From Riptortus pedestris (Eukaryota; Arthropoda; Insecta; Hemiptera; Alydidae): a stretch of DNA of 64,000 nucleotides. Location: contig CM032230.1 of assembly GCA_019009955.1 (NCBI GenBank), positions 9,907,501 through 9,971,500 of the forward strand, written 5' to 3'. Under the pieces are notes generated by a model. The model did not search any database. It saw only the letters and a program-made list of their open reading frames with translations, and was not told where the DNA came from. The stretch's first letter is position 1. Each line of letters starts with the position of its first letter. The position numbers and the translations under genes were made by a program. This document shows, in pieces, positions 50,498 to 61,321 of this stretch.

Positions 50498-51034
50498 GTA
50501 ACCTATTCACATGTATATATCAACACACTCAGCATTATGTGACAATTAAGTAGCTAATTGAAACAATGATCTGTTGTAGGCTTCCAACATATTCATAATT
50601 GTTATTTATTAACGTCTACTTTCTGCCACCAGCTAATAATATATACAAGATCAATGTCCTTAATATGTTTTATATATTAGCTGTATAAAAAAAAAAACCA
50701 GACACGCAGAGGCAGCGTAATGTAAGCACATTTCCCTCATGTTGGAGTCTTACGCCACTGATTTCATCCCACGATATATCCTCTTATTTCCTAACAAAAA
50801 AAAAAAAAAAAAAATCCGATGTGTAGAAGTGGCTGGTCAATGAAGTCGTAATTGATATTACACTAACTATTGTCATGTATCTTACATAATAAAGGTCTGT
50901 TTGAATCGATATCTTTTATTTATGCTTGGAATAAGACGTTTCAGGAATATTCACTTATTTTTAACGTGCGATTACTGTAGGTGGGGGTTTACTGAAGGGG
51001 GGGGGGTTGCAAAGTTTTGCAACTATACTAAACA

Positions 51035-51905
51035 GAAAACTGACACAATTCTGAAAATATTTTATTTTTCAACATAATCCGTCCTAACATTATGCCACCT
51101 GTCCTTCTACAAGCTGATTCCAGGGGGGGAAACCTTCTTTCTTGGTCTTGAAACCATTCTTCCGCCACTGATTTCAGGGATTCAAGTCAACAAATCTTGT
51201 CCCTTTTAAGAACCTCTTAAAATTTGAGGACAAGAAGAAATCGCTGGTTATAGGGTGGGGTGGCCGAGCTTTTCAAAGCCCTGGACTGGAGCATTCTCAT
51301 GCAACAAGAGGACACCTCGAGTCACCAGTCCCCAGCGGTTCTCCACGATGGCTTTGACGCAGTTTTCTAATAACCTCATAGTAATACTACCTGTTATTGT
51401 ATAGCCGATATCGAGGTAAACCAATTAACAGAATACCCATTGCATCCCGAAAAAATTGTCGCCATTACTTTTCTCGCTGAACGCTGGGGTTTGAATTTTT
51501 TTGGAGGGGTGAGTCAGAATCTCTCCACTGCATCGCCTGTGCTTTGTCTCTGGATCCCACTGTTACAGCCACGTCTCATTCCCTATCACTAACCGGTTCA
51601 AAAGTCCTCTGGGTCCTGGTTAATGAGTTCTGACATCTCTTGGTATAACGCGAGGCGATGAAGCCGATCTTGAACCGAATGATTTCGGGGAACCCATCTT
51701 GCAGACACCTTCATAAAATGCGGTGGATGATTGGGCTAAAGCCTACTCCCATGGTAACTTCAGACTCATTTATTCGACGACTATTCAAGATCAAGGCCTC
51801 TGCTGGAGTCGCATGGTTAACATCAGTTGAGGTTTTTGGTCTCCCGTATCTTCCTTCGTCTTTGACACTCGCAAGAATGCTTTTGAACTTATTGAACCCC
51901 ACCTA
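51035..51905 (-). pseudogene. Dead mariner-family transposase (mauritiana-like)
   Basis: On the minus strand, in order: a GRPKTSTDV segment with a helix-turn-helix-like EALILNSRRINESEVTMGVG (about 51850-51720), then KVSARWVPRNHSVQDRLHRL and ALYQEMSELINQDPEDF, a degraded VIGNETWL where the DE(T/K)W acidic site sits, QWDPETKHRR, and towards 51060 NFKRFLKGTRF and SVAEEWFQDQ. These blocks have the order and spacing of mariner transposases. Several stops and frame shifts make it inactive, and the first catalytic Asp is Asn (GNETW). The start of the protein and the terminal repeats are not clear. Confidence 0.88.
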
Positions 51906-52074
51906 ATGACTGTGCAAACAAGGGGCTATTACTACCATATACATTCACCATTCTCTCAAATGTATTTTGCAGAATGCCCTTCCTTAGACAAGAAATAATG
52001 ACGCTTCGGTACCCAAACTTGAACACAGTGGATATTGACATGTTTGTAAAGGCCCTGCTAAATACTGGCCGAAC

Positions 52075-52215
52075 ATATATCTCGGTTAACGATATAATTT
52101 TTCGAAAATCGCTTCATGGGTACAACCTCAATAGCAGATCTGTCTTCCACTGCATTGATCCAAAAACTAAGAAAGTCCGTCACATATGTACACTTTAAGG
52201 GAAGTCTGCTAATAA
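52075..52215 (-). repeat. Element C, partial inverted copy
   Basis: TTTTTCGAAAATCGCTTCAT then GGTACAACCTCAATAGCAGAT is the left-end region in reverse orientation. A few tens of bases later comes GTCCGTCAC, the outer part of the opposite end, so the interior is deleted. Confidence 0.6.
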
Positions 52216-53224
52216 TATGTTCCAACGACACATAAGTAGAAGATGCTTCCCCCTGCTCAAGATGTTGCTGGTGTAGACACAGCGTAAGCCCCTAAAGTCC
52301 CCCTTCAGGTAACTTAAAGTGACACTTTAAAAATTCATAAACTCAACAACATAAGCAAGTTTGCCCTCCTTCTAGACTTGCTGAGGCCTAATGTCTGATG
52401 ATCCGCTTTAAGTATCATCTTGTATCGGCCAACTTCTCATAACTGAAACTTTAAATTACTTTTTGAAAGCCATCAACCAGAATGACATAATGATGTTGAT
52501 GTCCTCAATATCTGCATTAAGTACGTTTTAAACGAATGCCATTAGGCTGTAATCACAATTTCATGTACCTAATCATTAAAATTGTTGTTTGAAAGACACA
52601 AGTTTTTGTATGTGCTTCCAGACATAAATAGAAATTTGGAGAAATGAATCAAGTGTGAACACCCCCCATGACTGATTTCTCCTAAGGATACGTTCAAAAA
52701 TAGCACCAAAAGATTAACCTCAATAAATAATTCCCGTTAGGGGTTCTATTTCTAAAATTAATATTATTTTTCATAAATTTAATGGGGAAAAAAAGGTCTT
52801 CCTGTTTTGAAATTCTCTACTTCGGCTGTTTTTTTTCTTTTAACATTGACCAGCAAACAAACTTTTCTATTTAATACAAGTTCTAACTTTTTCCTCACTA
52901 ATGGATAAAAGCGGTTAGAATTTGTGTCGAGGCAATAAAAGAGTGTTAGTGTCGAATTGCTTTTAGCATGCATTAGAGAAGTTTCATCCCCTATTTTGTA
53001 TTCGACCTTATTCCCTTCTATTTTCCCTCTGCTTATTTTAATAATTAATGCATTGAACGTTTATACACCTTCATTATTATAATGGAAGCTGTGGGTTTTT
53101 ATTTTATTTTTAGAATCATTAATTTAAGTTTAATATTTTAACCACTTAATAATAATTTAAGGGTAGTTTTGATTGAAATTCAGGAAATTGACTTTAAAAA
53201 GTCCCTCATGCTGGTGCTGCGTGG

Positions 53225-53375
53225 TCTGAACGGATTTTCCACTCACAGTAATATGCACATATGATATATATCGAATTTTCGAAATTCCCTCCTCCAAATT
53301 TCACTGGCACTGGCTCCATTTCAGCCATTAACAAACTTGCCCTTTACTTTTGTAAAAAACGTTTAAATATCTATC
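53225..53375 (-). repeat. Element C, internal fragment
   Basis: Contains the complement-order block ATTTCAGCCATTAACAAACT and TCGAATTTTCGAAATTCCC, as in the interior of the 8716 copy read in reverse. No ends. Confidence 0.55.
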
Positions 53376-53404
53376 CTTATCTTATGTGGTTGTAGGTCAC
53401 GTAG

Positions 53405-53705
53405 GTTGAAATAAAACTACATCAGCTTACCGAAGTTTCAGGAAAATTTATTACCATTGTCAAGGAGAACTGAATGTTATTGTACAAAATACATCCTACA
53501 GTCTGATTCCATTTTTGTACTGTCTCCGACTCTCCTTCCCGAAAGAGTTTTTTTTTACGTTTTTGGTATTTCTTTTGGCATTTGGGCTTAATTGCATTGT
53601 TCAGGTTTTGTACAACACCATTCAGTTCGCCTTGGCAAAGGTAATAAATTTTAACAAAACATCGGCAAGCTGTTGTAGTTTTATTTCAACCAAAGTGAGC
53701 AACAA
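53405..53705. repeat. Element with ~70-bp imperfect terminal inverted repeats
   Basis: The left arm (53405-53470) reads GTTGAAATAAAACTACATCA then GCTTACCGAAGTTTCAGG and so on. The right arm (about 53620-53700) is its reverse complement with few changes (AGCTGTTGTAGTTTTATTTC preceded by AAAGGTAATAAATTTTAACA). About 160 bp lie between. This is a MITE or foldback element. The 67-codon frame at 53515-53718 crosses it and is not a gene. Confidence 0.75.
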
Positions 53706-53929
53706 CTACATCAGATGAGTATATTTCGAACGGCAGTCAGTACCAAAGATATTCAACTGGAACAGTTTAAATATCCATTAACGAACAAACAATAATTCTG
53801 AGCCTTAAGGGATCTGCTAGAAATAGTAAATGTTTGATAAATAAAAATTTGTTGACGTATCTCGAGTGTAAAAATGCTTACATTTGAAGTTTTTAAACGG
53901 CACCCAGTTTAGGGGAACACTAAGTATAA

Positions 53930-54340
53930 GAAGTCCGTCACGCAGGGGCTGCGTAAACTAAGCAGATTTCCCTTGATTCTATACAATTAATCTAAATAAC
54001 TACTTATTAATTACCATTGTTCGATTTGACGCATAGTTACGGAAATATTTTCAAACTCCCTTCTCTAACTCTTACTCGTCCGATATCGGCCATTACCTTG
54101 ATCTTCAGTTTTGCAAAAAAAAAAAGAAAAATGCTTATATATCGAGTTTAGTATCGATCAAATAAAAATTCCAACCACTAGAGCGTTGACTGACAAGTAT
54201 ATATATAATTTTGAACCGAGCTCATTTTCATCTTCTAGGTATGATCGATGGACTTTTGAGGAAATGTTCGGAAAATCGCATCATGAATACATCCTCAATA
54301 GCCGATTTCCCTTAAGAGAAATTTGCTCCAAAAAAAATAA
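53930..54340 (-). repeat. Element C, near-complete inverted copy
   Basis: From GTCCGTCACGCAGGGGCTGC and GTAAACTAAGCAGATTTCCC at 53936-53975, through ATATCGGCCATTACCTTGAT, a short TATATATATA at 54198-54209 and GGTATGATCGATGGACTTTT, to CCTCAATAGCCGATTTCCCT and TTTGCTCC. Ends are inverted as in the other full copies. Confidence 0.75.
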
Positions 54341-54492
54341 TTTAAACAAAGGTTTTTATCTCTAATTTTGAAGTATTTTTCAGCTTGCTAATCTCATATG
54401 AACATCTCCAAATGAAACAAATGTTTTAGCTTGTCGGTGATAACAGTTTTTAATCAGCTGTAGCCTAATGAAATTTTCTCCGTGTGTTTTAG

Positions 54493-54644
54493 ATACATCC
54501 TATGACTACGCAGTCCCGGAAGTAGCTACAGGTACACTTCCGCTGCTAGGTAATGCAGAGCCGCCTCTACCCCAGGTCCAGGACAAGGATTCGCTATACC
54601 ACAGCAAGGGGACGTCAAGATCCAAGGATGACAAGAACAAGAAG
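54493..54644 (+). CDS. Ddr: Ddr exon d: distal juxtamembrane region
   Basis: 152 nt, acceptor TGTTTTAG, donor AAG|GTACTA, phase 1 in and phase 0 out. Encodes DTSYDYAVPEVATGTLPLLG, then a Pro/acidic stretch and SRSKDDKNKK. The Y(D)YAVPEV piece corresponds to the conserved YxVPxV juxtamembrane motif of discoidin receptors (NTYSVPAV in human DDR2), a likely phosphotyrosine site. The Lys-rich end leads into the kinase exon. Confidence 0.9.
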
Positions 54645-55384
54645 GTACTATCTTATATAACTATTATTTTTTTGAGGGAAACTTATGTGCTCTTAGTAGT
54701 GGACATAATTTTTAATTGGATGAATTGTATTACTTATATAATATATCTCATGAGTTTTGTTGAGTTCCGAAACCTCTAGTTTCTTGTGGATACCTTCAGG
54801 GTGCAATAGCTTAACATAACGAGGTCCATGCCCGTGTTTTTAGCAGATTCCTCGGCATTTTAGCAGAATGTACGAATTACTCGAATAATATTTCAGTCAC
54901 GAAAAAGTTGCATAGAACAACAATTGTAGAGCATCAATAGTTTAACAAAATTGAGTCTATAACATTTTACGACAGGACTCATAATAACGCAGATATTTTG
55001 AATTTACGAATCCACCCCCCTTATGCCTCATGAAAACAATATTTGGTATTTAAGCTTAGACTAAAGAGATCCATGAAATAACAGCTTATTGTTAATATAA
55101 CATGAGTAAAAGTGGGGGTTTACAGGAGGGTAAAAATTAAAAATCTTGGTTATTATTCATATTAGAGTAAAATGTGTGTAACATTTATAAAAAATTACAT
55201 TACAATAAGATTGATTCTATACAATTTTTCGAACTTGCGTTTTGCATTAAATGACTATATATATACAACTGAACATCAACATCCCTCGTTTGACAGATCT
55301 TAGTGGTAAGTAAACAGATCTGGACTAAACGTAAACAACTAATACGGTGAACAGAGCATAAAACCCACTGACTGACGTACAACC

Positions 55385-55495
55385 AACTCAGTACAACTAT
55401 TGACAGCTTGAAGATGATGCCATCGCATCGAAAGCGCTTGCCAGCGGTACTCAACGCAAGCCAGTGACGACGGTCTCCAGTGATAGGTATGAAAA
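55385..55495 (+). repeat. Element D, single-arm copy 3
   Basis: GACAGCTTGAAGATGATGCC, CGCATCGAAAGCGCTTGCCA and CCAGTGACGACGGTCTCCAG match one arm of the hairpin at 66-320. Its right edge runs directly into the TA tract of a C fragment. Confidence 0.7.
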
Positions 55496-55612
55496 TATAT
55501 ATATATAAATTTACGGACCTCGTTTTCGTCATCTACTAGGTTTGAGGAAGTTTTTCGAAAATGGCATCACGAGTATAACCCTTAATCTTAAGGGAAATCT
55601 GCTAATATTAGG
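55496..55612 (-). repeat. Element C, left-end fragment starting in its TA tract
   Basis: TATATATATA then ACGGACCTCGTTTTCGTCAT, TTTTTCGAAAATGGCATCAC and TTAAGGGAAATCTGC, the left third of element C in reverse. The break point coincides with the TA tract. Confidence 0.7.
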
Positions 55613-56267
55613 TTAACTGGTTAGTAGTGGAAGTTCAAATAAATTGTGTATTGAGTTCACTAACACTGCTATTGCGTCATTAGCCTGACTTGTCCTGAAT
55701 AGGAAAAAGAAATTTCTCTTCTATTTTCTGCCCCGACATTCCATATTTAAAGATGGTGCATATCTAGATCTTCCAAGCAAGTTGCTAGTTATAGCGCCGT
55801 CCATTTTTAATATAGAATATTAAAGTGCTCCTACAAGTCCCTTCCATGAAGCCCGCTCGATAAATCGATCCCAAAGAGTAACAGATGAGATTCCATTGCC
55901 TATTTAAGATTTGACACATCAGCTAATAACAGTTACGTCATAATAATAATGTGGCATTTATTGTTCAGAAGAATATCAGATACTACCGAAGCATTTATTT
56001 CAACGCTAAACGTTTTGTGGTCGTTCATATAACCTTTGGGCAAAGTAAAAGGTTATCCACTTAATAGTTATCGCCAGCAATAACTTTTGACTTGAGTACT
56101 AATAAAATTGAGAATTTATTTTAATGACTCCTTGTTTTCTCTGGTTTTATTACTAATGTTTGTCTCATAAAGTCTAAATGACTCTTCGGTATAATATATA
56201 ATTCCTAAGTTTCATATTTAAAGTTGATATCGGTTTTCATCCCCACCGCTCATCTTAATTTACCATT

Positions 56268-56690
56268 GCCCGTTATCTAGGTTTACCATGTGAGATTAAG
56301 GCCAACTAACTGACATAGCCAGCCTGAGCCCCAACTTTTTTGTTAGCATATCCAATAAGTTTACAACGAAAATTGGCTATGTTTCTACAATTCCAACGGC
56401 TTTCTGCCTATTTTTTCGAGGATCTCAAATCCAAAGTTAGTTTTGATATATGTTTTCTTTAATCTGTGTTCAATGGATACTTCAAATGGAAACCCCCATT
56501 ATTATGAGTAAGATACAATCATATTGAAGAAGTAATGTACTACCTTTATTTTCTATACATTTTCCTCTTACTCAAAAAAAGAATGGATTAATTTTCATTC
56601 TTCCAAATCCCACTCCTTATTGTGGTGTTTTCAAGTTATTACTCAACGCCTCATGTCTAACTTTCAAATCAAATGAAGCTGCCTGATGAG
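56268..56690. repeat. Direct repeat, left copy (contains a SINE-A head fragment)
   Basis: Begins CTAGGTTTACCATGTGAGAT (SINE-A head in reverse) and continues through CCAAAGTTAGTTTTGATATA, ATTATTATGAGTAAGATACA and CCCACTCCTTATTGTGGTGT. The same blocks recur in the same order about 1.06 kb downstream at 57328-57745. Confidence 0.8.
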
Positions 56691-57310
56691 GCAAGTGCAA
56701 ATACAGCTGAGCTTGAAGCCCTGAAGCTTACGATAGACAGCATACCTGAAACTACGGACACGGACATCATAATTTCCACTGACTCTCTCAGCTCTTTACA
56801 TTCATTAAAAAACATATATAGTCCACATCCTCTCATCTCGTACATATTACACAAAATCCAAACGTTAAGAAAAAGAATATGCACTGGTTACCCGGACAAA
56901 CTAACATTAGACAGTGCACACAAGTAGCTCGCCAAATCAGCTACCCAAAAAATAACTCATGACACCATACAATGTACAAACCAAGATACACAAGCCCAAA
57001 GTAAATATATGATAATAAATTCATGACAGAAACTTAGGTTTTCTACTACTGACAACAAACTTCGAGAACTTAAACATGTACTTCGTGAATGGTCTTCCCA
57101 AAAAGACTATTTAGAACCGAAGAAGTAGCCTTATGAAGGTTAAGTTTGGCCTTTCACGACTGACACACGCTTACATACTGGAGAAGACGAGCCCTAATGT
57201 CAACTCTGTAACTGTAGACTTACAATAAAATATATACTGACTACTACCTAAGGACGCACATAAACCTACTATACACTCTGAATTACTACATGACCGTACT
57301 ATTTCATATA
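56650..57310 (+). pseudogene. Dead LINE fragment: RNase H domain and C-terminal tail
   Basis: From about 56673 one frame reads MKLPDEASANTAELEALKLT, then IIISTDSLSSLHSLKNIYSP and HPLISYILHKI. This is the RNase H pattern of Jockey-type non-LTR retrotransposons, with the catalytic-type ASxxTAELEAL Glu and the STDSLS Asp, although the first Asp lies upstream and is not seen. After stops and shifts, 57030-57240 gives NKLRELKHVLREW, a degraded RLTHAYILEKT-type segment and CQLCNCRLTIKYIL, the zinc-knuckle tail. It is inactive. No reverse transcriptase or endonuclease remains to the left. Confidence 0.82.
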
Positions 57311-57327
57311 TAGTATTACTGCATTCC

Positions 57328-57745
57328 TCTAGGTTTACCATACGAGATTAAGGCCAACGATTTAACTCACATGGCTAACCTGAGCCCCAACGTTTTTGTA
57401 AGTACAGCATAACCAACCTTATGTTGCCGCTACAATTCCAACGGCGTTTTGCTTATTCTTTCCTAGAATCTGGACACAGAAGTTAGTTTTGATCTATGTT
57501 TTCTTGAATTTGACTTCCTTATTTCAAATGGTAACTCTCATTATTATTGAGTAAGATCCAATTATGTTCAAGAAGTAATGAACTTATTACCTTTATTGTT
57601 CTATACATTTTCCTTTTACTCAAAAAATTGTTATTATTTGCAGCTATTGGAGTTCTTTGCATTCTTCCAAACCCCACTCCTTATTGTGCTATTTTCAAGA
57701 TATTATGTTGCACATCGTCTTGTAATGTATGTGGCATAAATATAT
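57328..57745. repeat. Direct repeat, right copy
   Basis: CTCTAGGTTTACCATACGAG, then GAAGTTAGTTTTGATCTATG, TATTATTGAGTAAGATCCAA and CCCCACTCCTTATTGTGCTA, matching the 56268 copy in order and orientation with moderate divergence and small indels. Confidence 0.8.
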
Positions 57746-57780
57746 AAACATGTAATTATATAAATATGTAAACATTGTAA

Positions 57781-57927
57781 TGGCGGTCGGCCGACTGAAA
57801 TGAATAAAGCCCCCGGATTGGTTACAACCCATCACGCCACCTCCTGAATCAACTGCCTTTTCCTGTTCCTTGTTCTCGCAGTCCTCCAACCCACGTCCTA
57901 CAATAAACATTTAGTCGGCCGGGTTTG
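57781..57927. repeat. Small element with GTCGGCCG terminal inverted repeats
   Basis: The left end is GGTCGGCCGACTGAAATG and the right end is CATTTAGTCGGCCGGGTT, inverted to each other over about 16 bp with one indel. No other copy was noticed in the window. Confidence 0.5.
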
Positions 57928-58959
57928 TCCAAAATCAAATGTAGTTTTATTCCATTTAACACCCGAGACACTCGACGTCTCATATCTAACTTGTATCAGT
58001 TCTAGTTTAGAGGGCGTAATCATGTCACGATTAAGTCTTCTTTGTTTCATTCGCACGTGGGAAGTCTACTTCGTTTGCCCTGGGCAACGGATTATTTTCG
58101 GAGACTGCGCCAATAATCTCTGAAACAGCTTTGACCTGAGTTGACCGGATTCGTGATGCGTCAGTAAGTGAATGAATGACAATTTCGTTAGACAAGCTGA
58201 GGACTATAAGTATCCTTCTAGAAGTGGGATCCAGTAAGGGCGGTGAGTAGCCCCTTTTGAGAAGGGCATTAGCAGCTTCGACAATGCCCTAATCTGTGTC
58301 CTTTGATTCGGCGTATTGTTCTCGACGATGAGGGCAAGTAGGACGAGTGGCTGTTGAAGCACTCTCGATACTCTGCCAGGGCATGGACCACTTAAAGGCA
58401 AGCTAGTCTGCCCTTTAGCAGCCTCCGTACAGCGAGAGGGAGTGCTTTTAAAGTCTGCGCTAAATCGCCAGATCCTATTTTCCACTCTTAGAGATTCAGG
58501 TGGGTCGCATGGGAAAAGAGAGGGTTTTTTCCCCCTTTCTTTCTTTCTTTCCTTCTTTTTTTTCACCTTTTGGGAAAGCTCCCCCTTCCGTAGGAGCTGC
58601 ACTAGGTCTTTTCAAGACTTGTTCTCTTTAAGTAAAGACATGATGGCGTGAGGGATCAATGCGAAGGAACACTTTTCTCTTGCACTTACCGCATTTTTCA
58701 TGTCTTAAAGAGAAATCAGCTATTGAGGTTGTACTTACGAATAACTTCTACGAAGCCCATCTGTCCTAGCTAGAATTCGACAAGATCCATGCCATCGCTT
58801 AAAAAAGATCTAAGTACAACAATGGCAGAGAACGCAGAAGCTACAATAATTCTGTTAATATACAGCTTTCAGAAAAATAAATAGTACCAAGGTTGGTCGT
58901 ATAACTTTCTTCCCATCCGACTTCCTAAGATAGTTATTCACGATTTTATATCTAACCTC

Positions 58960-59285
58960 CTCGTCCAGAGGTTTACACAGGAAGTGATCAACTCGACAAG
59001 CACAACCTCCGTTAATCTACGAATGCCTGGAATGAATTGACTCAGGTAGACTAACGGGACTCATCATAACTTGAGCTTAAGAGGTCAGTTCACTTAGTAG
59101 AGTTAGTTTGCCGGTGGACGGGATATAAGTGACTACCGCTAATCCACAAGCACTGCAACACTAGCGCACTCTGGTAGCGAACTCGTGAACTAATTTTCTC
59201 CCTTAACAAGAGTCGAACAGGCACTTAGTTTTACCTTTAGCTTACTTAGTCTAGTAGTAGGTGTACTACACCTGTATAAAAAGTT
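58960..59285 (-). repeat. SINE-B copy 4
   Basis: Body block AAGTGATCAACTCGACAAGC (58984 onward), then GCCGGTGGACGGGATATAAG and GCGCACTCTGGTAGCGAACT as in copies 1-3. The tRNA head near 59215-59275 is more degraded. Similarity left of 58960 is lost. Confidence 0.7.
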
Positions 59286-59486
59286 CAACGTACCACATTT
59301 TCGCCATCTCATCATGACAACATCAATAGTTGATTTCGATTAAGGAATATCTTCTAAGACTTGAAAATGCCCACAGTTTTTTTTTCCGGTGAGCACACGT
59401 GAAATTGTGTAGTACTACTTTAAATTAAATATAATTAAGATGGATACTATTTTTATCACTTTGTAAAAACCATTATATTGTTACAG

Positions 59487-59609
59487 CCACCAAGCCAGAC
59501 TGATGTACTCACAGCCCTGAAAAGACGACTGGAGCAGACTACAGTACCCGAATTCCCAAGACATCGCCTTAGGATGATTACTCAACTTGGGGCTGGAGCA
59601 TTTGGCACT
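59487..59609 (+). CDS. Ddr: Ddr exon e: start of the kinase domain, glycine-rich loop
   Basis: 123 nt, acceptor TTGTTACAG, donor ACT|GTGAGT, phase 0 on both sides. Encodes PPSQTDVLTALKRRLEQTTV, PEFPRHRLRM and ITQLGAGAFGT. EFPR is the conserved lead-in to discoidin receptor kinases, and GAGAFG is the ATP-binding glycine loop (GxGxFG; GEGQFG in human DDR2). The loop is split from its following Val by the next intron. Confidence 0.93.
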
Positions 59610-59689
59610 GTGAGTACTTTCTCTAACTACTATTTCAGTGAGTAAAAAATTAATGAATTGTCCAAAATAATCATTAACTATTGAGTGGC

Positions 59690-60460
59690 ACATAAAATAT
59701 GTATCTGACTATGGATGATCACATAAAAAATATATAGAACTATGGGTGGCCACTTAAGCAATCCATGAAACTATGAAGGGACTTACAATCTATGCATGGA
59801 GCTCTGGGTATGCAATTGTACTATGCATGAAACTATGAGCAAACAACTAAACAATGTTTAGACCTATGGAGGGACATAGAATCTATGCATGGAGCTATGG
59901 GCGGGCACCTAAATTATACATGAAACTATGAGCATACTCCTAAACAATCCATGAAATATGGAGGGACATATAATGTATGGACAGAACTATGGGTGGGCAA
60001 CTAATTTATTCATGAAACTATGAGCAGACAACTAAACAATGCCTAGACCTATGGAGGGACATATAATCTATGAATGAAACTATGGGCAAGCTCCTAAATT
60101 ATACATGAAACTATGAGCATACTCCTGAACAATCCATGAAACTATGGGAAGACACCTAAACAATCAATGAAATATATGCCTAGACCTAAGGAGGGACATG
60201 TAATCTATGCATGAAACTATTAACAGATGCCTAAACAATGCCTACACCTATGGAGCAACATATAATCTATGCACAGAGATATGAATTAACTCATAAAATA
60301 TGCTATGGATGGGACCAATACAAAGGACTGTAAGTGGGCACCTAAACAATGCTTAGAACTGTGGGTAGACACCTGTAAACTGCTTGGAACTATGAGTGGA
60401 CGTGTAAATTATGCATGGAACTATGGATGGGTGCACAAGCTATACATGCAACTGCTGATG
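59690..60460. repeat. Degenerate minisatellite in the Ddr kinase intron
   Basis: About 20 imperfect units built on forms of 'CTATGCATGGAACTATGG' plus 'GTGGGCACCTAAACAATG'; some pairs alternate with a 'GGAGGGACATATAATC' variant, suggesting a longer composite unit. Open frames here are by chance. Confidence 0.85.
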
Positions 60461-60464
60461 TTCA

Positions 60465-60705
60465 AATTATTATTATTTTTAATATTATTCATTAACATCC
60501 ACTTTTTGCAATTAAGGCTAATTGGGACGGGTTATCTATAGGTTACAACCCTTTCCTATACAGGGCAGGGCTTAGGATGTTATTTAATGAATTCAATCAC
60601 TAAATAATTTCCTTTGCCCAGGCGAGAATCGAACTCACCACTCTAGGTTTACCATGTGAGATCAAGGTCAACGCTTTACCTTACATGACTAACCTGAACC
60701 CCGCT
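60465..60705 (-). repeat. SINE-A copy 5, reverse
   Basis: On the minus strand the head is GGGTTCAGGTTAGTCATGTA, the B-box region is GTTCGATTCTCGCCTGG (complement of about 60620-60637), and the body ends with TTAATGAATAATATTAAAAA. It adjoins the minisatellite. Confidence 0.85.
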
Positions 60706-61214
60706 GATGTTCAAATAAATTTTGTATATGAATATGGAGTAACACATAAACTATGTATCCTTTTAGGATGTTCGGAGGACTGTGCTTGTACAATAAATAT
60801 GCATATAACTATTGGTAAGCACATAAGACACACATACAACTGTCGATTTTACATGAATCATGCTTTTCCATAATTTCTGAATTTTTTGAAAATTCATAGG
60901 AAGTAAATATTTTGAAGAAAAATATATATATTGTTTAAAAAATAAGTAACTACCAAAACCTTCAGCAGAAAAATAATTAATTACAAACAGTTAATGTTAA
61001 ATATTTGTTTGTGTAGAGTTTGTAACTGAAGTTCCAATGTTAAAATAACTAAAACTCTAGACACTGTGTCTCCAGGTTCTGCATGTTGATCTCTCAATTT
61101 GTTTGATTTCCTTTTAACAAATTTTAATTGGATATATTTGCTAATATTACTTGATCACAACCCCCCCCCCTCCAAAAAATCTGCACTGAATAATACTAAA
61201 AATTTGTGTTGCAG

Positions 61215-61321
61215 GTTTATGTAGCTGAAGCCGACGGTATTCCTGAATACGGCCTACCAAGTCTAGGGAAAAGGCTAGTTGCAGTCAAGTTCCTACTTCC
61301 GAATGCAAATGAAAAAGAGAA
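61215..61321 (+). CDS. Ddr: Ddr exon f: kinase beta2-beta3 with the ATP-anchoring lysine
   Basis: 107 nt, acceptor TTGTGTTGCAG, donor GAGAA|GTATGT, phase 0 in and phase 2 out. Encodes VYVAEADGIPEYGLPSLGKR then LVAVKFLLPNANEKE. VAVK contains the invariant beta3 Lys, and the insert between beta2 and beta3 (residues DGIPEYGLPSLGK) and the NANEK tail match discoidin receptors (LRADANK in human DDR2). The next exon, which should start the alphaC helix, is not recognised before 64000, so the catalytic loop, DFG and activation loop lie outside the window. Confidence 0.93.

Larger units (their letters stand above)
50498..54492 (+). other. Ddr intron, 4.0 kb
   Basis: Contains homopolymers (A run at 50797-50814, G run at 50997-51007), a dead mariner (51035-51905), element C pieces and a foldback element, each listed separately. 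No further exon is recognised. Confidence 0.6.
54645..59486 (+). other. Ddr intron, 4.8 kb
   Basis: Holds a D half-copy fused to a C fragment (55385-55610), a LINE fragment between direct repeats (56268-57745), a small GTCGGCCG-ended element (57781-57927), a SINE-B copy and several C ends (58050-58090, 58700-58760). A GC-richer piece at 58200-58470 has an open minus-strand frame (58204-58602) with no domain. Confidence 0.6.
59610..61214 (+). other. Ddr intron, 1.6 kb, mostly repeats
   Basis: Filled by a minisatellite (59690-60460) and a reverse SINE-A copy (60465-60705). A C run lies at 61160-61169. No exon in between. Confidence 0.7.

Noticed and set aside
58204..58602. 132-codon - frame
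   Set aside because: Starts in a purine/pyrimidine-rich tract and lacks any domain or splice context.
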